64,000 nt of DNA, from NCBI RefSeq assembly GCF_014472415.1, contig NZ_JACSZV010000013.1:1-64000 (forward strand), written 5' to 3'. This document shows, one piece after another, positions 1 to 8,659 of the stretch; within the stretch, counting starts at the first letter, position 1, and each line of letters begins with the position of its first letter. A program made the translations under genes and the position numbers. The notes under the pieces are model-generated. The model did no database searches and had not been told where the DNA came from. It was given only the letters and a program-made list of their open reading frames with translations. The stretch comes from Pseudomonas sp. N40(2020). Lineage in GTDB: Bacteria; Pseudomonadota; Gammaproteobacteria; Pseudomonadales; Pseudomonadaceae.

Positions 1-54
1 GGCTGCGATCTTTTGATCTTGACCTTCAAAAATCAAAGTCAAAAGATCGCAGCC
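1..54. repeat. Inverted repeat, 16-bp perfect arms
   Basis: Arms at 1-16 and 39-54 (GGCTGCGATCTTTTGA and its reverse complement) are perfect and flank a 22-bp centre. The right arm runs on into GCGGCAGCTCCTACA, a motif that recurs in the repeat pair at 33961-34050. This looks like an extragenic palindromic element lying beyond the 3' end of the tad operon. It could also act as an RNA hairpin in whatever gene lies left of the window. Confidence 0.7.
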
Positions 55-104
55 TGCGGCAGCTCCTACAAAGGTATGCGCGATTTTCAAGCCCATGTAG
101 AACC

Positions 105-127
105 TGTGGGAGCGAGCCTGCTCGCGA
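105..127. repeat. Solitary REP element
   Basis: One copy of the core TGTGGGAGCGAGCCTGCTCGCGA. The same core occurs as inverted pairs at 31357-31419 and 39550-39640. It sits 24 bp past the stop of the last tad gene and contains its own small palindrome (GCGAGCC..GCTCGC). This is the extragenic palindrome type typical of fluorescent pseudomonads. Confidence 0.8.
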
Positions 128-150
128 TGAACGATAACGCGGTGAACCTG

Positions 151-423
151 CTAGCCCCCCGAACCGCTATCGACCTCGCCACCCTGATCCTGATCAAAAA
201 ACTGCGGTATCTGATGCTCGTAGCTTTTCAGCCAGCGCTGCATCGCCAATTCCCGTTCAGTCGGCGTCACCGTCTGTACTTTCGGCGAGGCCACTTTGTT
301 GCGGCTTTGCAGTTGCAGCCAGCCCTCGGTTTCCTGTTGCTGGGCCGAGGCCGGGCCGGCGTCGATGGCATGACCGGTGAGCGGCAGAGCCAACAGAGCA
401 AGACAAAAAATCGCGGTTTTCAT
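151..423 (-). CDS. DUF3613-type small exported protein of the tad locus
   Basis: A 90-residue protein starting at the ATG at 423. It has a clear Sec signal peptide (MKTAIFCLALLALPLTGHA, about residues 1-19) and a short mature part ending in a Gly/Asp/Ser-rich tail. The segment around MQRWLKSYEHQIPQFF resembles the DUF3613 proteins that close many Pseudomonas tad operons. It is the last gene of the minus-strand tad block, 11 bp after tadD. An upstream in-frame extension to 567 lies inside tadD and lacks a signal peptide, so the downstream start is preferred. Role unknown; a periplasmic accessory of pilus assembly is inferred from position only. Confidence 0.75.
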   Translation of the reverse strand: MKTAIFCLALLALPLTGHAIDAGPASAQQQETEGWLQLQSRNKVASPKVQTVTPTERELAMQRWLKSYEHQIPQFFDQDQGGEVDSGSGG

Positions 424-434
424 CGCGGCTCTCC

Positions 435-1124
435 TTACTTGAGCATCGCTGTGACGGCGGCAGTGGCAGGGCTCGGGACTTTGAGTTTTTCCGCGCGACT
501 TTGAGCTTCGCTGAATTGCGTGGGGCTCAACCCGAAGCGGCTGACCAGTTCGGCGGCGCGGTTCCAATCGTCCTGATACAGCAACAGCGTGACCAGATTC
601 AGCGCGGCCAATTTGTCGCTTTGCTTGAGCTCCATGGCAGTGAGGAATTCAAAACGCGCGTCTTCGATGCGCAATTGATTGAGGTAAACCACGCCCAGAT
701 CGTTGCGGATTTTTTCGTCGGTGGGCGCCAATCGTGCGGCGCGTTGCAGGTGCGCCTGTGCCTGACCGTAATCGGATCTGGCCGCCGCGAGCTGGCCCAG
801 ACCATGTTCGGCCTCGGCGGCCAGGCAGGTGCCGAGCAGGCTGCGATACAACGGTTCGGCCTCGCTGCGACCGAGCAAACGGTAAACCTTGGCCTTGCGC
901 AACCGCACATCGGCGAGGTTGTCCGGCAGGCTTTGCAGGTTGGCCAGGCTGGCGTGGAGCTTGCCGTCTTTGGCCATGTCATCGGCCAGGTTCAACGACA
1001 GTTGCTGATCTGAACTGAGCTTGCCGCAACTGGCGCTGTTGGTCAGCGCTTCCCAGGGGTTCTGCCCGGTGCTGGCACAGCCACCGAGCAACAACAGACA
1101 TGCACCGGCAATCATTGCTTTCAT
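435..1124 (-). CDS. tadD: Tad pilus assembly lipoprotein TadD (TPR protein)
   Basis: A 229-residue lipoprotein. The N-terminus carries a lipobox (LLLLGGC, Cys about 16), and tetratricopeptide-like helical repeats follow, for example the segment with LAPTDEKIRNDLGVVYLNQ. TadD is thought to act as a pilotin-like or scaffold protein for the outer-membrane Tad secretin. AAGGAG lies 5 bases before the ATG at 1124, which favours this start over two GTG codons just upstream (1130, 1127). It follows tadC by 10 bp in the minus-strand tad operon. The TPR assignment is by sequence pattern; the TadD name follows from that plus locus order. Confidence 0.88.
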   Translation of the reverse strand: MKAMIAGACLLLLGGCASTGQNPWEALTNSASCGKLSSDQQLSLNLADDMAKDGKLHASLANLQSLPDNLADVRLRKAKVYRLLGRSEAEPLYRSLLGTCLAAEAEHGLGQLAAARSDYGQAQAHLQRAARLAPTDEKIRNDLGVVYLNQLRIEDARFEFLTAMELKQSDKLAALNLVTLLLYQDDWNRAAELVSRFGLSPTQFSEAQSRAEKLKVPSPATAAVTAMLK

Positions 1125-1134
1125 CACCACTCCT

Positions 1135-2025
1135 TCAAGCCCCCAAGGCCTTGGCCAGGGCGGTAAAGCCCGGGCCGGCGAGGACGATCAATAACGCCGG
1201 GAAGAGAAACAGCATCATCACGACGGACATTTTTGCGGACATCTTCGAGATGTATTCCTGCAGGCGCGTGAGGCGCCGGTCATCAAGCAGTTGCTTGAGC
1301 GAGAGCAGCGACTTCATCGCCCCGCCGCCCTGATGCAGCAACTGCTGAAGAATCACGCAGGTGTCGGTGAACTCGTCCACCGCCAGCAATTGCGTGGCTT
1401 TGTTCAGTTCCTCTCCCAGCTCAAGACCGGAGTCGACCCGCGCCAGCACCAGACGCAATTCCTGAGTCAGCACTGGCAGCAATGCCTGACTTTCGTGGCT
1501 CAACACGCGCAGCGCCTGCTCCACGGCCATGCCGGATTCGAAGAGGATGCGCAGCAGTGGCAGGAAGGTGCCGATCTCGGTCGACAGTTGTTTTTGCCGC
1601 CGCGCCACCGCCATCACCAGCAACCGTTTGGGCAACAAGTAGCCGACACCGAGGGCGAACAACGGCGCGATCCATTGTTTTTCTACGGTCGGAAAGAACA
1701 CCGATTGCAGCAACACCGTCAGCGCCAGCAGTAACAACGGCGTACCGATCTGGCAGGCGGCGAACAGCGAGCGCTGACGAGCGCTGCGCCAGCCGAGACG
1801 GTTGAGTAACGTCTGGGTTTCGTTGTCGAGCTTGACGCTGCGCTGGCCGACCTGGCTCTCGCCGAGCACGTGCAACAGGTTGCCGAAACGGTTTTCGCGG
1901 ATCAGGTCACCGTCCAGTCGCCGACTGATCTGCCGCGCGCGGCGGCGTTGCTCCAGCAGGCTGGCGATCAGTAACAGGGCGGCGCCGAGCAACAACACGG
2001 CGCTGATCATCAGGGGTGTGGTCAT
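1135..2025 (-). CDS. tadC: Tad inner-membrane platform protein TadC
   Basis: A 296-residue type II secretion system F-domain protein. Hydrophobic segments lie at about residues 5-22, 95-140 and near the C-terminus (MLFLFPALLIVLAGPGF). With TadB it forms the inner-membrane platform that couples the TadA ATPase to pilin assembly. The start is the ATG at 2025, whose ATGA overlaps the tadB stop, indicating translational coupling. A longer frame to 2193 runs over tadB and is not credible. Position after tadB and before tadD matches other Pseudomonas tad loci. Confidence 0.92.
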   Translation of the reverse strand: MTTPLMISAVLLLGAALLLIASLLEQRRRARQISRRLDGDLIRENRFGNLLHVLGESQVGQRSVKLDNETQTLLNRLGWRSARQRSLFAACQIGTPLLLLALTVLLQSVFFPTVEKQWIAPLFALGVGYLLPKRLLVMAVARRQKQLSTEIGTFLPLLRILFESGMAVEQALRVLSHESQALLPVLTQELRLVLARVDSGLELGEELNKATQLLAVDEFTDTCVILQQLLHQGGGAMKSLLSLKQLLDDRRLTRLQEYISKMSAKMSVVMMLFLFPALLIVLAGPGFTALAKALGA

Positions 2026-2906
2026 AGGCTGCGCAACATCCGCCAGAGCAACAGACTGCCAATCACCTGCATGCCGAACGCCGTGGCCAGCATTCGCTGT
2101 CCGGACGGGTCGTGCCACATGGCGACCAGATAAATCGGATTGGCCATCAGGAAATACCCGGCCATGGCAATCGGCAGCAAGCCCAGCACCCACGCGGTAA
2201 GGCGGGTTTCGCCAGTCATGGCGCGCAACTGGCGCGAGGCCTGATCGCGCTCGCGGATCATCTTGATCAGGTTTTCCAGCAGTTCACTGGCGTTGCCGCC
2301 ATAGCGGTGATTGACCTTGAGGCCGAGGGCGAACAGGCGAAATTCGTCCTTCTCGTAGAGCTCGGCCATGTCTGACATCGCGTCCGGCAAACTCACGCCC
2401 AACTGGACGTTGCGCTGCACACGGCCCATGGCGTTTTTCAGTGGATCTTCGCTGGCCTCGATGCCGCCGAGCACCGCATCGGCCAAGGTGCGACCGGATT
2501 TCAGACTGCGCACAGTGTGGTCGAGCAGTTGCGGCAATTGTTCGATCATCCGCCGCAAGCGCCGTTGATAGCGCCAACTGACATACAGGCGCAGCATCAC
2601 TGGCGGCAACACCAGCAAAACCAGCAAACCGACCCACCCGGCCAAGGCAAAACCGATCAGGATCGCAAAGGCCCAGAGCAGCAGCCAGATACCGATGCGC
2701 TCGGTCGGACGGCCCAGTCCTGCCCGCAAAAAGGCCCGCTCAAGACTGGCCCAACGGGGCGAATCCACCGTCAGTTGCGGCTGGCCCTGATTCAGTCGAT
2801 CCAGTACCCGTTCGGCGCCACTCTGGCGCCAGCCGTTGTAGAACAGGCGCAGCGACAAACCGAGCAGGCCCAGGCAAATTACGATTAGCAGCAGCGGTTT
2901 GAGCAT
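2022..2906 (-). CDS. tadB: Tad inner-membrane platform protein TadB
   Basis: A 294-residue type II secretion F-domain protein. It has an N-terminal membrane segment (about 4-24), a paired hydrophobic region (about 90-125) with a cytoplasmic loop containing LRRMIEQLPQLLDHTVRSLK, and C-terminal membrane segments. TadB and TadC together form the inner-membrane platform of the Flp pilus machine. It lies 10 bp after tadA and overlaps tadC by ATGA. Length and order are typical of the family. Confidence 0.92.
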   Translation of the reverse strand: MLKPLLLIVICLGLLGLSLRLFYNGWRQSGAERVLDRLNQGQPQLTVDSPRWASLERAFLRAGLGRPTERIGIWLLLWAFAILIGFALAGWVGLLVLLVLPPVMLRLYVSWRYQRRLRRMIEQLPQLLDHTVRSLKSGRTLADAVLGGIEASEDPLKNAMGRVQRNVQLGVSLPDAMSDMAELYEKDEFRLFALGLKVNHRYGGNASELLENLIKMIRERDQASRQLRAMTGETRLTAWVLGLLPIAMAGYFLMANPIYLVAMWHDPSGQRMLATAFGMQVIGSLLLWRMLRSL

Positions 2907-2916
2907 GCCGTGGCCC

Positions 2917-4188
2917 TCAGTGCGCCAGCGTCGGTTCGCGGCGCAACTTGTCGCCGGCCGGGTTCACTGCTTCGCGCAGGAAACCGAAACCTGTGCGGCG
3001 GTCGAGGCGGAACAAGGTGTTGGTGACGTAAACGTCATCACGCACGCCAACCACTTCCACCACTTCGCTGACGCAGCGGCGGCCATCGGGCATGCGGGTC
3101 AGTTGAATCACCACATCCAGTGCCGCGCAGATCATCTGGCGCAGGGTGCGTTCGGCGATGGTGCGCCCGGTCAGGCCGACCAGGGTTTCCAGGCGCAACA
3201 AGGCGTCCTGGGCGTTGTTGGCGTGTACGGTGCTCATCGAACCGTCGTGACCGGTGTTCATGGCGGTCAGCACGTCGACCACTTCGACGCCGCGGATTTC
3301 GCCAAGGATGATCCGGTCAGGGCGCATGCGCAGGGCGTTGCGGATCAGATCGCTGGCCTTGACCTCACCGTGGCCCTCGGCATTCGGCGGACGGGTTTCC
3401 AGGCGCACGACGTGCGGGTGGCCGAGTTGCAATTCGGCAACGTCTTCGATGGTGACGAGGCGTTCGTGGGGGTTGATCAACTGGCTGAGGATGTTCAGCA
3501 GCGTGGTCTTGCCGGTACCGGTACCGCCGCTGACAAGAATGTTGCAGCGCTTGCCGACCGCCTCTTTTATGAAGTCGTAGATCGCCTGATCGATGGTTTG
3601 CATGGCCATCAGGTCGGTGCTTTTAAGCATGTCCTTGCGAAACTTACGGATCGACAGGCACGGCCCATCAAGAGCAATCGGCGGGATGATCGCGTTGACC
3701 CGACTGCCATCGGGCAGGCGCGCATCGACCATCGGCGAGGACTCGTCGAGACGTCGACCCAGCGGTGCAAGAATGCGCTGCATGACCCGCTCGACGTGGT
3801 GGGCATCGATGAAGCGCAAGTCGCTCAGGTGCAATACGCCGTCGCGTTCGATAAACACCCGGTGCGGGCCGTTGACCAGAATCTCGGTCACCGCTGTGTC
3901 GCGCAGCAGCACTTCCAGCGGGCCGAAACCGGTCAGTTCATCGACGATCTCTTCGGCCAGACGCTCCATTTCATAACGGGAAATCGCCAGGTGCAGGCGT
4001 GCGATGTATTCGGCGACCTTGTCGATGACGAATTGCGAAAGCACCTGCCGCGAACCCTCCAGCAGGTTTTTCCCGGACTCTTCGATGGCATCGATGATGT
4101 AGCGGTGCAGCACCAGTTTCAGGCCGTCGTGATCGGTGTTGCCGGTGGCGTGGCGCTGAGGGCCGCCGAACAATTGCTCGCCGTTCAT
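2917..4188 (-). CDS. tadA: Tad pilus secretion ATPase TadA (CpaF family)
   Basis: A 423-residue hexameric-type secretion ATPase that powers Flp pilin assembly. It shows Walker [10 protein letters not shown] (about 221-229), an Asp-box/Walker B region ([11 protein letters not shown], about 290-300) and the His-box around [10 protein letters not shown]. The N-terminal domain begins with a family-typical all-helical part (about 20-100). The ATG at 4188 overlaps the tadZ stop (ATGA), so translation is probably coupled. Length agrees with CpaF/TadA proteins and no key residue appears to be missing. Confidence 0.96.
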   Translation of the reverse strand: MNGEQLFGGPQRHATGNTDHDGLKLVLHRYIIDAIEESGKNLLEGSRQVLSQFVIDKVAEYIARLHLAISRYEMERLAEEIVDELTGFGPLEVLLRDTAVTEILVNGPHRVFIERDGVLHLSDLRFIDAHHVERVMQRILAPLGRRLDESSPMVDARLPDGSRVNAIIPPIALDGPCLSIRKFRKDMLKSTDLMAMQTIDQAIYDFIKEAVGKRCNILVSGGTGTGKTTLLNILSQLINPHERLVTIEDVAELQLGHPHVVRLETRPPNAEGHGEVKASDLIRNALRMRPDRIILGEIRGVEVVDVLTAMNTGHDGSMSTVHANNAQDALLRLETLVGLTGRTIAERTLRQMICAALDVVIQLTRMPDGRRCVSEVVEVVGVRDDVYVTNTLFRLDRRTGFGFLREAVNPAGDKLRREPTLAH

Positions 4189-5375
4189 GAGGTGCCTCGC
4201 AAGCGGTCGAACCAGGTGACCTTCGGTTTGGCCAGACTTTCCGAGCGTTTCGCCAAGCGTTCGCCAAGGGTGCGCAGACTTTGGCTGAGGGCTTCACGCG
4301 GGGCCAGTTCGAACAGGGTCACGCCCTGATTCTTGGCGTTGAGTCGAACTTCCGGGCTGTAGGCGAGTACGGCAATCACCTCCAGGCCGAAGGTCTTGCC
4401 GAGGGTGTCGGAATCGGGCGCAACGTTGCGTAGATAGCGATCCACCAGCAGGCGACCGTGATCGAGTTTCATGCCCTTCTCGCGCCACAGATTGAGCACG
4501 GCGAGATTGCGCCGACAGTCGAGCACGTTCTGATCGGTGTACCACAGGAGTTTGTCGCAGTGACTGACGAAGGTGCGCAGCGCTTCGCTGTCGGGTTGTC
4601 CGGTGAGATTGACCACGATGTGCTGGAAGTGTTGGCGCAGGGCGCTGAGCAACATGTACAACTCGGCGGCGCTGGTGCGTTCCAGTGGCTCGTCGGAACC
4701 GGCGTAGGCGAGGATGCGCAGCCCTGCTTCGGCGCTGGTGAAGGCGCTGTCGATGAGGGTCGCGTCGAGGCGCCGCAGGTGGCGCAACGCATCGCCGAAA
4801 TGAAACGAGCTCTCCAGCCCCAACAGCGCCAGACTGTCACCGCGCGGCAGGCCCAGATCGAGCAACAGGGTTTGCTGCCCGCTCTTCTGCACCACCAGCG
4901 CCATGTGGTTGGCGAGTAGCGCGCCGTCGGCGTCGCTCTGTACCCCGTAGAGCACGGTCAAACCGCCGAGTTGGGTGTTTGGTGTGACCGCCGGCAGGCG
5001 TTTACTCAGGCGTCGCACCAGCCCGGCGACTTCGCTGGAGCGCGAACCGTAGGCGACAAAATCCCGTGCCCCGGCGCGCATTGCATTCAGCACAAGTTGA
5101 TTGTCCATACCGTCACCGAGGGCGACGATGGCGAGCATGGGTTTGGCTTCCAGCACGCCTTCGATCAGTGCGCTCTGGGCCACCAGATGCTCGCGGTCGA
5201 GACCGACGAAAACCAGGCTGGCAAAGGTCACGTCTACCAGCGCCAACAGCTCGTCAAGACTGCCGCCGCCAGCGCTGACCACTTGCCCCAGCGGCGCCAG
5301 CGACCCTTGCAGCCACTCAAGATCAGTGTCGTTGCGGGTGATGGCGAGGAAGGTCTGACTCAGGTTCTGGCTCAT
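4185..5375 (-). CDS. tadZ: Tad pilus localisation protein TadZ (CpaE-like)
   Basis: A 396-residue protein with an N-terminal receiver-like domain (about 1-125) and a MinD/ParA-like domain (about 140-380). The P-loop region is degenerate: LTVLYGVQSDADGALLANH lacks the canonical GKT lysine, as is common in TadZ/CpaE. The family places the pilus machine at the cell pole. It overlaps both neighbours by ATGA (rcpA upstream, tadA downstream). Name assigned from domain layout and locus order. Confidence 0.9.
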   Translation of the reverse strand: MSQNLSQTFLAITRNDTDLEWLQGSLAPLGQVVSAGGGSLDELLALVDVTFASLVFVGLDREHLVAQSALIEGVLEAKPMLAIVALGDGMDNQLVLNAMRAGARDFVAYGSRSSEVAGLVRRLSKRLPAVTPNTQLGGLTVLYGVQSDADGALLANHMALVVQKSGQQTLLLDLGLPRGDSLALLGLESSFHFGDALRHLRRLDATLIDSAFTSAEAGLRILAYAGSDEPLERTSAAELYMLLSALRQHFQHIVVNLTGQPDSEALRTFVSHCDKLLWYTDQNVLDCRRNLAVLNLWREKGMKLDHGRLLVDRYLRNVAPDSDTLGKTFGLEVIAVLAYSPEVRLNAKNQGVTLFELAPREALSQSLRTLGERLAKRSESLAKPKVTWFDRLRGTS

Positions 5376-6643
5376 TGCGATAATCCGCTGCGTTTATCGA
5401 AGTTGCCGTTTTCGAGGAAGTACAGGCGATACCAGTTCGGGTCGTAGTTGCGCAGTTTTTCGCCGGGCAGCGACGGCAGCGGCGCATTGGCGGCCAGCGG
5501 CTGGACCAGGTGCGGCGTAACGATCATCAGCAACTCGCGCTCTTCACGGTTGATCGAGGAGTTGCGAAAGAACGCGCCGATGACCGGTATGTCGCCCAGC
5601 CCGGGAAATTTGTTCACCTGAGAAGCGTTCTGCGTGCTGATCAAACCGCTGATCACGAAACTCTCGCCATCGGCCAGGGAGATGCTGGTGTCGGTGCGGC
5701 GGATGGTGAACGCCGGCACCGTGGTGCCGCCGATGGTGACGCCGTTGTTGTAGTCGAGCTCGCTGACTTCCGGGGCGACCTTGAGGGCGATGCGATCACG
5801 GCTGACCACGGTCGGGGTCAGTGTCAGGCGGATACCGAATTCCTTGTATTCGATGGAGTAGCTGTTGCTGTTGGCGCTCGGCACCGGGATCGGGATTTCG
5901 CCGCCGGCGAGAAAACTTGCGCTCTGCCCGCTCAACGCCACCAGGCTCGGCCGCGCCAGGGTGTAGGCAAAACCGCTGCCCTCCAGCGCATTGACGATGC
6001 CGAGGAATTTACTGCTGCCGCCGCCCCAGACGATGTTGAACATGTCGTTGGCCAACGGGATGCCGGGCACTGCGATACGCGGGTCGATGTTGGCCAACGG
6101 CACAACGCCGGGGGTGACGCCGGTGTTAGGCACGGTACCCGGTGCGCCGAACAGAAAGTTGTTCGAGCCTTTGCCGTAAATCGACGTGCCCGCCTCCTTG
6201 AGTTTGGTACGACTGACTTCGACGAAGCGGATATCGGTCTGTACTTGCGACGGCAAGTTCGGGTCTCCGGAGGCCGGCAGCGAGACCGTGGTCATGGCCG
6301 CACTGGCCTTGCCCTGCACGAACACCATGCTTTGGCGCGGGGCGCTGGCACAGGCGCTCCAGATCATCAGCGTGGTGGCGCCGGGGCCGACACCCGTGAG
6401 CAACACCGCGTTATCGCCGGTCACCCGCACGTCGGCGATTTTCGGATCGCCCACTGCCACCCGGGTGATCGCGACCGGCGATTGCAACGCCTGTTGCAAA
6501 CCTTCGCCGACCTCCAGCACCGAAGGCAACGGGCCGAGCGCGGCGCAATTGCCGGCGGCGGCGACGGCACTGCCGATCGAGGCAACACTCAGCAGCGAGG
6601 CCCGGAACAAGCCGTTGAACAGGGGCGTGAAGCATGTGCGCAT
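5372..6643 (-). CDS. rcpA: Outer-membrane secretin of the Flp pilus, RcpA (CpaC)
   Basis: A 423-residue secretin with a signal peptide ending around AVAAA (about residue 30). An N-terminal pilus-assembly/BON-like domain (VAVGDPKIADVRVTG region) is followed by a secretin core with LVALSGQSASFLAGGEIPIPVP, FGIRLTLTPTV and GLISTQNASQVNKFPGLGD. It should form the outer-membrane channel for the pilus. ATGA overlap with tadZ; rcpC lies 21 bp upstream. Full length for the family. Confidence 0.95.
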   Translation of the reverse strand: MRTCFTPLFNGLFRASLLSVASIGSAVAAAGNCAALGPLPSVLEVGEGLQQALQSPVAITRVAVGDPKIADVRVTGDNAVLLTGVGPGATTLMIWSACASAPRQSMVFVQGKASAAMTTVSLPASGDPNLPSQVQTDIRFVEVSRTKLKEAGTSIYGKGSNNFLFGAPGTVPNTGVTPGVVPLANIDPRIAVPGIPLANDMFNIVWGGGSSKFLGIVNALEGSGFAYTLARPSLVALSGQSASFLAGGEIPIPVPSANSNSYSIEYKEFGIRLTLTPTVVSRDRIALKVAPEVSELDYNNGVTIGGTTVPAFTIRRTDTSISLADGESFVISGLISTQNASQVNKFPGLGDIPVIGAFFRNSSINREERELLMIVTPHLVQPLAANAPLPSLPGEKLRNYDPNWYRLYFLENGNFDKRSGLSQ

Positions 6644-6664
6644 GTAAAGGCGTCCTTGCTCGAT

Positions 6665-7612
6665 TCAGGGAGTGGGTTGTGCGGTTTCAGCACCGCGGAT
6701 AACTTCCACGGTCGGTTTGCGCGCCGCCGGTTGACCGGCCACGGCCATGGGTTTGGGTGGAGCGGTGAGGGACAATTGACTGAACTCGACCAGCTCGCGC
6801 CGAGGCGTGTCGAGTTGAGTGGCGACATCGTTTTCGCCGGCCCAATATTTCGCCAGTTGCTGTTCATCGGCACTGCGCACCGCGAGGCGCAACACCCCGG
6901 CGCTGGACGCCAGCATCAAGCGGCTGACCAGTGGTTCCGGCACTGCCAGCACCACACTGCGGGCGGCCATTCGCTGTTGTTCCTGTTTGAGTCGCTCGTC
7001 ATCACTGCGCGCCGGGCCGGCGGATTGGCCGTCGTTGGTCAGGCCCATCTGGCTGCCGACGCCGAGTACGCGCACAGCCGTCACCACTCGTTGCGCCGAG
7101 GCATGCGGATGGTTTTCGTCCTTGCGCAAGAACAGCAACACATCGACGTAATCGCCGGGGGCCAATTGCCCGCCGGCGTTGATCACTTCATCCACCGCCA
7201 CCGCCAGTGCCCGCTCACCGGGGCGGATCATCCGCGCCAAAGGGCTGCCCGGCTGGAAGCTTTCATCACTGAGCCAACTGCCGGCGCTCAAGGGCCGCCA
7301 CGGTGTGCGGCCGATGACCTGATCGACATTGCCCAGGCTGCCGGCCGGCGCGGTGCGCAGTTTTTCCACGGCCACGTCGGCGGCGGTGATTTTCACGAAG
7401 GGCGGGATGTCGCGCAGCAACACAACGACGGGCTGACGCGTTGGATCTTCAACAGGTTCAGTGCTGGCGACAGGCGTTGCGGCTGGCGCCACGGCGGGAG
7501 CCGCAACCGGTTCGGCCACCGGCGGCCGGCTCAAGGTGAGCCCCCAATACCCGGCAATGATGGCGCCTACCAGAAACAACCCGGCCAGACCCAGAGTGAC
7601 GCGACTGTTCAT
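6665..7612 (-). CDS. rcpC: Flp pilus assembly protein RcpC (CpaB)
   Basis: A 315-residue CpaB-family protein. It has one N-terminal membrane anchor (about 6-26), an Ala/Pro-rich linker and an SAF/RcpC domain (VAVEKLRTAPAGSLGNVDQVIGR, LAVAVDEVINAGGQLAPGDYVD). The family helps secretin assembly in the periplasm. It is the first gene of the eight-gene minus-strand tad operon and lies divergent from flp across 338 bp. The promoter of the whole block should lie in that spacer. Confidence 0.92.
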   Translation of the reverse strand: MNSRVTLGLAGLFLVGAIIAGYWGLTLSRPPVAEPVAAPAVAPAATPVASTEPVEDPTRQPVVVLLRDIPPFVKITAADVAVEKLRTAPAGSLGNVDQVIGRTPWRPLSAGSWLSDESFQPGSPLARMIRPGERALAVAVDEVINAGGQLAPGDYVDVLLFLRKDENHPHASAQRVVTAVRVLGVGSQMGLTNDGQSAGPARSDDERLKQEQQRMAARSVVLAVPEPLVSRLMLASSAGVLRLAVRSADEQQLAKYWAGENDVATQLDTPRRELVEFSQLSLTAPPKPMAVAGQPAARKPTVEVIRGAETAQPTP

Positions 7613-7950
7613 GACGGCTCTCCCTTTCCCGCTGCGTTTTGTCTCTCATGCAATGACCCGTGACTTCCAACGAGATAACTTCGCAATCAGGCAGCTATGA
7701 ACAAGCAACTATTTCGCTATTTGACGGTAGCGCAGCCAGAACAAAACGCCATTACGAACAGCAAAAAATCCAACGAAAGTAGCGGCTTGAAGCGCCAAAT
7801 GTCGTTTTCTGCCGTTAAACGGCTCACTACTACTTAGGTATTAATCTGTTCTTACAGTTGTAGGCTCGGGATTTGCCAACAATGCTGATGCTGGCACAGG
7901 GAGATCATGTTGCGAACGCGCAACACCTGGCGTGCTCAAGGAGAATTCTC
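7613..7950. promoter_or_regulatory. Divergent intergenic region between rcpC and flp
   Basis: A 338-bp gene-free spacer separates the divergent pilin gene and assembly operon, so it must hold both promoters. It is clearly AT-richer than the surrounding genes (7680-7860). A strong ribosome site AAGGAG (7938-7943) precedes flp. In P. aeruginosa the response regulator PprB controls this locus; a PprB site is expected here, but I could not identify one by eye. Confidence 0.5.
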
Positions 7951-8154
7951 ATGTCGTATTCCCGCGTAGTTCAAAAGATCAAATCCACGACCGCGTTTGT
8001 CAAAGGTCTGGCAAAAGACACCGACGGCGCGTCCGCCATCGAGTACGCATTGGTCGTCGGTCTGGTCGCGCTGGTGATTGCCGCATTCGGTACAGGCATC
8101 GGCACTCGGGTCACCGCGATCCTCACCCAGATCCAGACCGCGCTCGGTGGATAA
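7951..8154 (+). CDS. flp: Flp type IVb prepilin
   Basis: A 67-residue pilin precursor. A basic leader ends at Gly26 in the type IVb cleavage pattern G/ASAIEYALVVGLVAL, with the diagnostic Glu-Tyr pair and a hydrophobic helix behind it. The prepilin peptidase at 9564-10034 should cleave after Gly26 to give a pilin of about 41 residues. The ATG at 7951 follows AAGGAG at about 8 bases. An upstream TTG at 7873 would add an unrelated leader and is rejected. It is divergent from the assembly operon. Confidence 0.95.
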   Translation: MSYSRVVQKIKSTTAFVKGLAKDTDGASAIEYALVVGLVALVIAAFGTGIGTRVTAILTQIQTALGG

Positions 8155-8213
8155 CTTGTCAATGCGGCCATTGAGTTCTAACGTCAGCACTCAGTCCATT
8201 GCAGGTGTTGCCC

Positions 8214-8621
8214 ATGAACTCCTCACATACTCCGCGCCAGCAGTTGCTCCTCGTCGACGATGAAGAGGACGCACTGCTGGAGCTTGCGGAGTTGCTGGAG
8301 GGCGAAGGGTTCATCTGTCATACGGCAACGTCGGTGAAACTCGCCCTGCATCACCTGACCCGCCATCCCGATATCGCCCTGGTGATTACCGATCTGCGCA
8401 TGCCGGAAGAAAGCGGCATCTCGCTGATCAAGCGCCTGCGTGAACACACCTCGCGCCAGCATCTTCCGGTGATCGTCACTTCGGGGCATGCAGACATGGA
8501 AGACGTCAGCGATATGCTGCGCCTGCAGGTGCTGGACCTGTTCCGTAAACCGATCTATCACGTGCGCTTGCTGGAAACCCTGGACAACCTGTTTCCCAAG
8601 TCCAAGACCAACATCGGTTGA
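8214..8621 (+). CDS. Stand-alone response-regulator receiver protein
   Basis: A 135-residue single CheY-like receiver: acidic pair LLVDDEED (about 11-18), phospho-acceptor Asp60 in LVITDLRMPEESG, Thr/Ser at VIVTSGHAD and Lys in FRKPIYHV. No output domain. It sits 59 bp after flp and points towards convergent pprB, so it probably works with the pilus-regulating PprA/PprB pair, perhaps as a phosphate sink or extra phosphorelay partner. That is inference. The ATG at 8214 is used; an in-frame TTG at 8199 is less likely. Confidence 0.88.
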   Translation: MNSSHTPRQQLLLVDDEEDALLELAELLEGEGFICHTATSVKLALHHLTRHPDIALVITDLRMPEESGISLIKRLREHTSRQHLPVIVTSGHADMEDVSDMLRLQVLDLFRKPIYHVRLLETLDNLFPKSKTNIG

Positions 8622-8628
8622 GGGGTTT

Positions 8629-8651
8629 GACCCCGCTCAATGGGCGGGGTC
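8629..8651. terminator. Hairpin between convergent receiver gene and pprB
   Basis: An 8-bp perfect stem, GACCCCGC (8629-8636) with GCGGGGTC (8644-8651), occupies the 38-bp gap between the two convergent genes. There is no strong T-run on either side, so termination is plausible but not certain. Confidence 0.45.
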
Positions 8652-8659
8652 ATCAGCAA

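Noticed and set aside
2899..4329. Long 476-codon open frame on the plus strand opposite tadA
   Set aside because: His/Gln/Asp-rich translation with no family resemblance; an antisense artefact of GC-rich codon usage over a clear TadA gene.
5510..7663. 717-codon plus-strand open frame opposite rcpA and rcpC
   Set aside because: Spans two well-supported genes on the other strand and lacks a ribosome site; low-complexity Arg/His/Gln composition.
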